NCBI GenBank assembly: GCA_964560325.1
Contig: CAZLLV010000248.1
Location: 1 to 13,144, forward strand
Source of the DNA: CAZLLV01 sp964560325
Lineage (GTDB): Bacteria > Acidobacteriota > Thermoanaerobaculia > Multivoradales > DATKCC01
Direction: 5' to 3'
DNA: 13,144 nucleotides
Position 1 is the stretch's first letter. Every line of letters begins with the position of its first letter. The notes under the pieces were generated by a model. It was not told where the DNA came from, searched no databases, and saw nothing but the letters and a program-made list of their open reading frames with translations. Made by a program: the position numbers and the translations under genes. Shown here one piece after another: positions 11,915 to 13,144 of this stretch.

Positions 11915-13144
11915 TCAGCGAGCGATCTGAATCCGGCGGTTCGCCGGGACGTTTTCGACCGTCTGCACCGTGCCGTCGGGCCAGCGGACGGTGACCGTGG
12001 CGCTCTCGGCCTCGCCGAGGCCGAAGTGGACCGGCAGGGCATTCTGCGACTGGTAGGAGGAGCCGGTGCGGACCTCGCGCCACTGCTTCCGGCCGTTCGC
12101 CTCGACCGTCACCCGGGCGCCGATACCGCTCCGGTTCGCCCTCGCCGGGTCTTCGAGGACGACCTGGAGCCAGCCGCCGGTCTGCGCCGTGACGTTCTCG
12201 TACGCCTCGGAGAGCTCGTTCGAGTTGTTGACCACCAGGTCGAGGTCGCCGTCGCCGTCGAGGTCGCCGGCCGCCATGCCGCGGCTCGAGCGGGCGATGT
12301 CGAACCCGGCTTCCGGAACCTCGCGGAAGCGGCCGCCGCCGGTGTTCTCGAACGCCTGGTTCGGCTGCCGGAAGCGCTGGCGCGGATCGAGGAGCTCGAT
12401 GTTGTCGATGATGTGGCCGTTGGCGACCGCCACGTCGAGATCGGCGTCCTGGTCGTAGTCCCCCGCCACCACGCCGAAGCCGACCTTGCCGACCGACGGC
12501 TCGGCGAGCCGGGTGGCGTAGCGGCGATCGGCGAAGATCCACGGCCCGGCAAGGCCGTAGACGGCGTTCGTCTGGTCGTCCATGTGAGTGACCACGATCT
12601 CGGTGCCGCCGTCGCCCTCGAGGTCGGCGATCTCGATCCCCATCCCCGCCTCGGCGTTGCCGCGCTCGTTGAAGGCGGTGCCGGAGAGGAGGCCGATCTC
12701 CTCGAAGCGCCCCGGCGCGCCGCCCTCGCGGCCTCCGAGGTTGCGGAAGAGGAAGTTGGCGGTCATGTCGTTCGCGACGTAGAGGTCGGGCCAGCCGTCC
12801 TCGTCGAAGTCGCTGAACACCACGCCCAGGCCCTTGCCGTTCGCCTCTCCGAACCCGGCCTCGGCGGTCGCGTCCTCGAACCGAACGGCGCCGTCCGGAC
12901 CGCGCCCGAGGTTGCGGTAGAAGCGGTCGTTCTGCCCCTGGTACGAATCCGGGTGGCAGTAGGTCCGGATGCCCCGCTCCTGGTTGCCGCAGGGGACGTT
13001 GCCCTCGACGGTGAAGTCGACGTAGTTGGTGACGTAGAGGTCGAGGTCGCCGTCCCGGTCGGTGTCGGCGAAGGCGGCAGAGGCGCCGACGCGGTCATCG
13101 CCCACTCCCGCGGACTCCGTCACGTCCTCGAAGGTGCCGTCGCC
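11915..13144 (-). CDS. CRTAC1-type FG-GAP/VCBS protein with ASPIC/UnbV domain, N-terminus outside window
   Basis: The reading frame is open to the window edge: the codons beyond the apparent GTG at 13121-13123 read GDGTFED, continuing a family motif, so that GTG is internal. 409 residues are present. Repeats in order are ADTDRDGDLDLYVTNYVDF (20-38 of the visible part), DFDEDGWPDLYVANDM, DLEGDGGTEIVVTHMD (partly degenerate), DYDQDADLDVAVANGH and DLDGDGDLDLVVNNSN. The ASPIC/UnbV end has GIGARVTVEANG, SSYQSQNALPVHFGLG and VTVRWPDGTVQTVENVPANR. A VPC...TYCHPDSYQG cysteine pair matches that of the protein at 5481-7265. It is convergent with the operon at 7400-11802. The lost part should be a signal peptide and one or two further repeats. 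Exported; function unknown. Confidence 0.94.
   Translation of the reverse strand, partial: GDGTFEDVTESAGVGDDRVGASAAFADTDRDGDLDLYVTNYVDFTVEGNVPCGNQERGIRTYCHPDSYQGQNDRFYRNLGRGPDGAVRFEDATAEAGFGEANGKGLGVVFSDFDEDGWPDLYVANDMTANFLFRNLGGREGGAPGRFEEIGLLSGTAFNERGNAEAGMGIEIADLEGDGGTEIVVTHMDDQTNAVYGLAGPWIFADRRYATRLAEPSVGKVGFGVVAGDYDQDADLDVAVANGHIIDNIELLDPRQRFRQPNQAFENTGGGRFREVPEAGFDIARSSRGMAAGDLDGDGDLDLVVNNSNELSEAYENVTAQTGGWLQVVLEDPARANRSGIGARVTVEANGRKQWREVRTGSSYQSQNALPVHFGLGEAESATVTVRWPDGTVQTVENVPANRRIQIAR

Noticed and set aside
9709..12042. 777-codon minus-strand frame across the sulfatase-fold gene
   Set aside because: Antisense shadow; it mixes repeat-like Val/Glu/Arg-rich sequence and has no domain, and the plus frame is a complete sulfatase-fold/TPR protein.

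Overview
The window is very GC-rich bacterial DNA. Its genes are typical of Acidobacteriota such as Thermoanaerobaculia-like lineages: several secreted FG-GAP/VCBS + ASPIC/UnbV (CRTAC1-type) proteins, periplasmic TPR proteins, a sulfatase-fold lipoprotein fused to TPRs, and a polyprenol-phosphate glycosyltransferase next to a GT-C transferase. The phylum is an inference from this gene mix. No rRNA or other taxonomic marker is present.

Layout. (a) 1-2228, plus strand: the 3' end of a CRTAC1-type gene, overlapping by 4 bp a secreted TPR protein. (b) 2229-5480, an accessory island. It holds a lower-GC zinc-ribbon/SHOCT gene (minus, 2549-3001), an Rpn-family PD-(D/E)XK nuclease (plus, 3531-4436), a truncated C-terminal scrap of a CRTAC1-type gene (minus, 4461-4580) and a small unknown gene with its own promoter (plus, 4954-5478). 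Three copies of a roughly 200-bp repeat with long terminal inverted arms sit between these genes. (c) 5481-7265, minus: a complete CRTAC1-type protein whose stop codon lies 2 bp from that of the convergent unknown gene. (d) About 7400-11802, plus: a probable operon of polyprenol-phosphate sugar synthase, GT-C membrane glycosyltransferase and sulfatase-fold/TPR lipoprotein. (e) 11915-13144, minus: a third CRTAC1-type gene that runs off the window, convergent with the operon across a 112-bp gap with two hairpins.

How it may work together. The operon in (d) is consistent with a lipid-linked sugar being made on the cytoplasmic face, moved to an extracytoplasmic acceptor by the GT-C enzyme, and the product modified by an alkaline-phosphatase-superfamily lipoprotein; this is inference. 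The CRTAC1 and TPR proteins are exported and of unknown precise role.

The most unusual content is the repeat family. All three copies keep a GC-rich inverted pair of arms. Where one copy differs in one arm, the opposite arm carries the complementary change, and an 18-nt stretch in the loop is identical in all three. The copies bracket the zinc-ribbon gene in inverted orientation and the Rpn gene in direct orientation, and one copy abuts the truncated CRTAC1 remnant. This suggests a MITE- or REPIN-like mobile or structured element active in this genome.
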